Shown here in pieces: positions 6,870 through 7,010 of a stretch of DNA of 7,010 nucleotides; within the stretch, counting starts at the first letter, position 1; every line of letters starts with the position of its first letter. Source of the DNA: Bacteroidia bacterium (GTDB lineage Bacteria; Bacteroidota; Bacteroidia; Bacteroidales; P3). The translations under genes and the position numbers were made by a program. The notes beneath the pieces are model-generated. The model had not been told where the DNA came from and made no database searches. It was given only the letters and a program-made list of their open reading frames with translations. The stretch lies in the NCBI GenBank assembly GCA_025999775.1, contig BNXT01000074.1, forward strand, positions 1 through 7,010, written 5' to 3'.

Positions 6870-6901
6870 GGTTATACTTTTTCATATTTTGGTTAATAAC
6901 C
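6870..6901. promoter_or_regulatory. Putative operator: GGTTA repeat pair with a short palindrome
   Basis: On the plus strand GGTTA occurs at 6870-6874 and again at 6891-6895, starting exactly 21 bp apart, about two helical turns. The second copy is part of the perfect short palindrome GGTTAATAACC (6891-6901). The first copy lies where the -33 element of the operon promoter should be. This fits binding of a dimeric or multimeric regulator on one DNA face. It does not match the E. coli ARG-box pattern well, so I do not name the regulator. The repeats are short and the region is A/T-rich, so chance is possible. Confidence 0.35.
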
Positions 6902-7010
6902 GAAAAATTTAATGCGCTATAGAATTTTTTCTACTATGGTCTTAACACATTTTTATTGTTCATTTTCTTTTGTCGCAATAGCCTTTTTATTCTTACTTTT
7001 CCTTTTGTCT
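6902..7010. other. A/T-rich right-edge region; no convincing gene, two conflicting open frames
   Basis: The plus strand is T-rich. It has an ATG at 6912-6914 (start MRYRIFSTM) with a frame open to the window edge, 33 codons rich in Phe, Leu and Ser and membrane-like at the end. The minus strand has a lysine-rich tail entering from the edge and stopping at 6953-6955 (end ATKENEQ), and another frame stopping at 6934-6936. Strong strand bias of A and T alone produces hydrophobic readings on one strand and Lys-rich readings on the other, so none can be trusted. A weak hairpin (TAGAA, TTTT, TTCTA) lies at 6920-6933. Confidence 0.3.

Noticed and set aside
6920..6933. Hairpin TAGAA-TTTT-TTCTA as a terminator
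   Set aside because: The stem is only five A/T-dominated pairs with no GC clamp, so it would be unstable and is likely a by-product of A/T-rich sequence.

Overview
This window looks like a chromosomal arginine-biosynthesis operon from a member of the Bacteroidota, probably Bacteroidales-like (lineage inferred from protein character, not searched). The evidence is the gene set and order, an ArgF' transcarbamylase that closely resembles the Bacteroides N-succinylornithine enzyme, the Bacteroidota-type GNAT in first position, weak or absent Shine-Dalgarno sequences, and a TAnnTTTG promoter element. All seven genes lie on the minus strand, so transcription runs from right to left, and all appear intact.

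Layout in transcriptional order: the right edge (about 6821-7010) is an A/T-rich upstream region with a TAACTTTG -7 element at 6843-6850 and a pair of GGTTA repeats just upstream of it. Then follow a GNAT-family acyltransferase (6137-6820), argG (4968-6155), argC (4001-4981), argD (2875-3987), the ArgF'-type acylornithine carbamoyltransferase (1879-2832), argB (1098-1877) and an ArgE/DapE-type M20 deacylase (22-1092). Genes overlap or sit 1-13 nt apart except for a 42-nt gap between argD and argF', so one polycistronic transcript is likely. The left edge cuts the operon after argE. argH, the only missing step from citrulline to arginine, is not in the window and may follow. No gap exceeds 300 bases.

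How the genes work together: the GNAT probably makes N-acylglutamate, ArgB phosphorylates it, ArgC reduces it to the semialdehyde and ArgD transaminates that to N-acylornithine. ArgF' carbamylates N-acylornithine directly to N-acylcitrulline, ArgE removes the acyl group to give citrulline, and ArgG makes argininosuccinate. This is the linear order in which deacylation comes after carbamylation, known from Bacteroides fragilis (succinyl) and Xanthomonas (acetyl). There is no ordinary ornithine carbamoyltransferase and no argJ here. The specificity residue of ArgF' (position 90) is serine. It is neither the Pro of B. fragilis SOTCase nor the Glu of Xanthomonas AOTCase, but published mutant work predicts that Ser gives N-succinylornithine specificity.

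I see no mobile element, CRISPR array, RNA gene or pseudogene. The most interesting points are the Ser90 variant, the cysteine cluster in the GNAT, and the repeat pair occupying the -33 region of the promoter. I found no clearly undescribed system.
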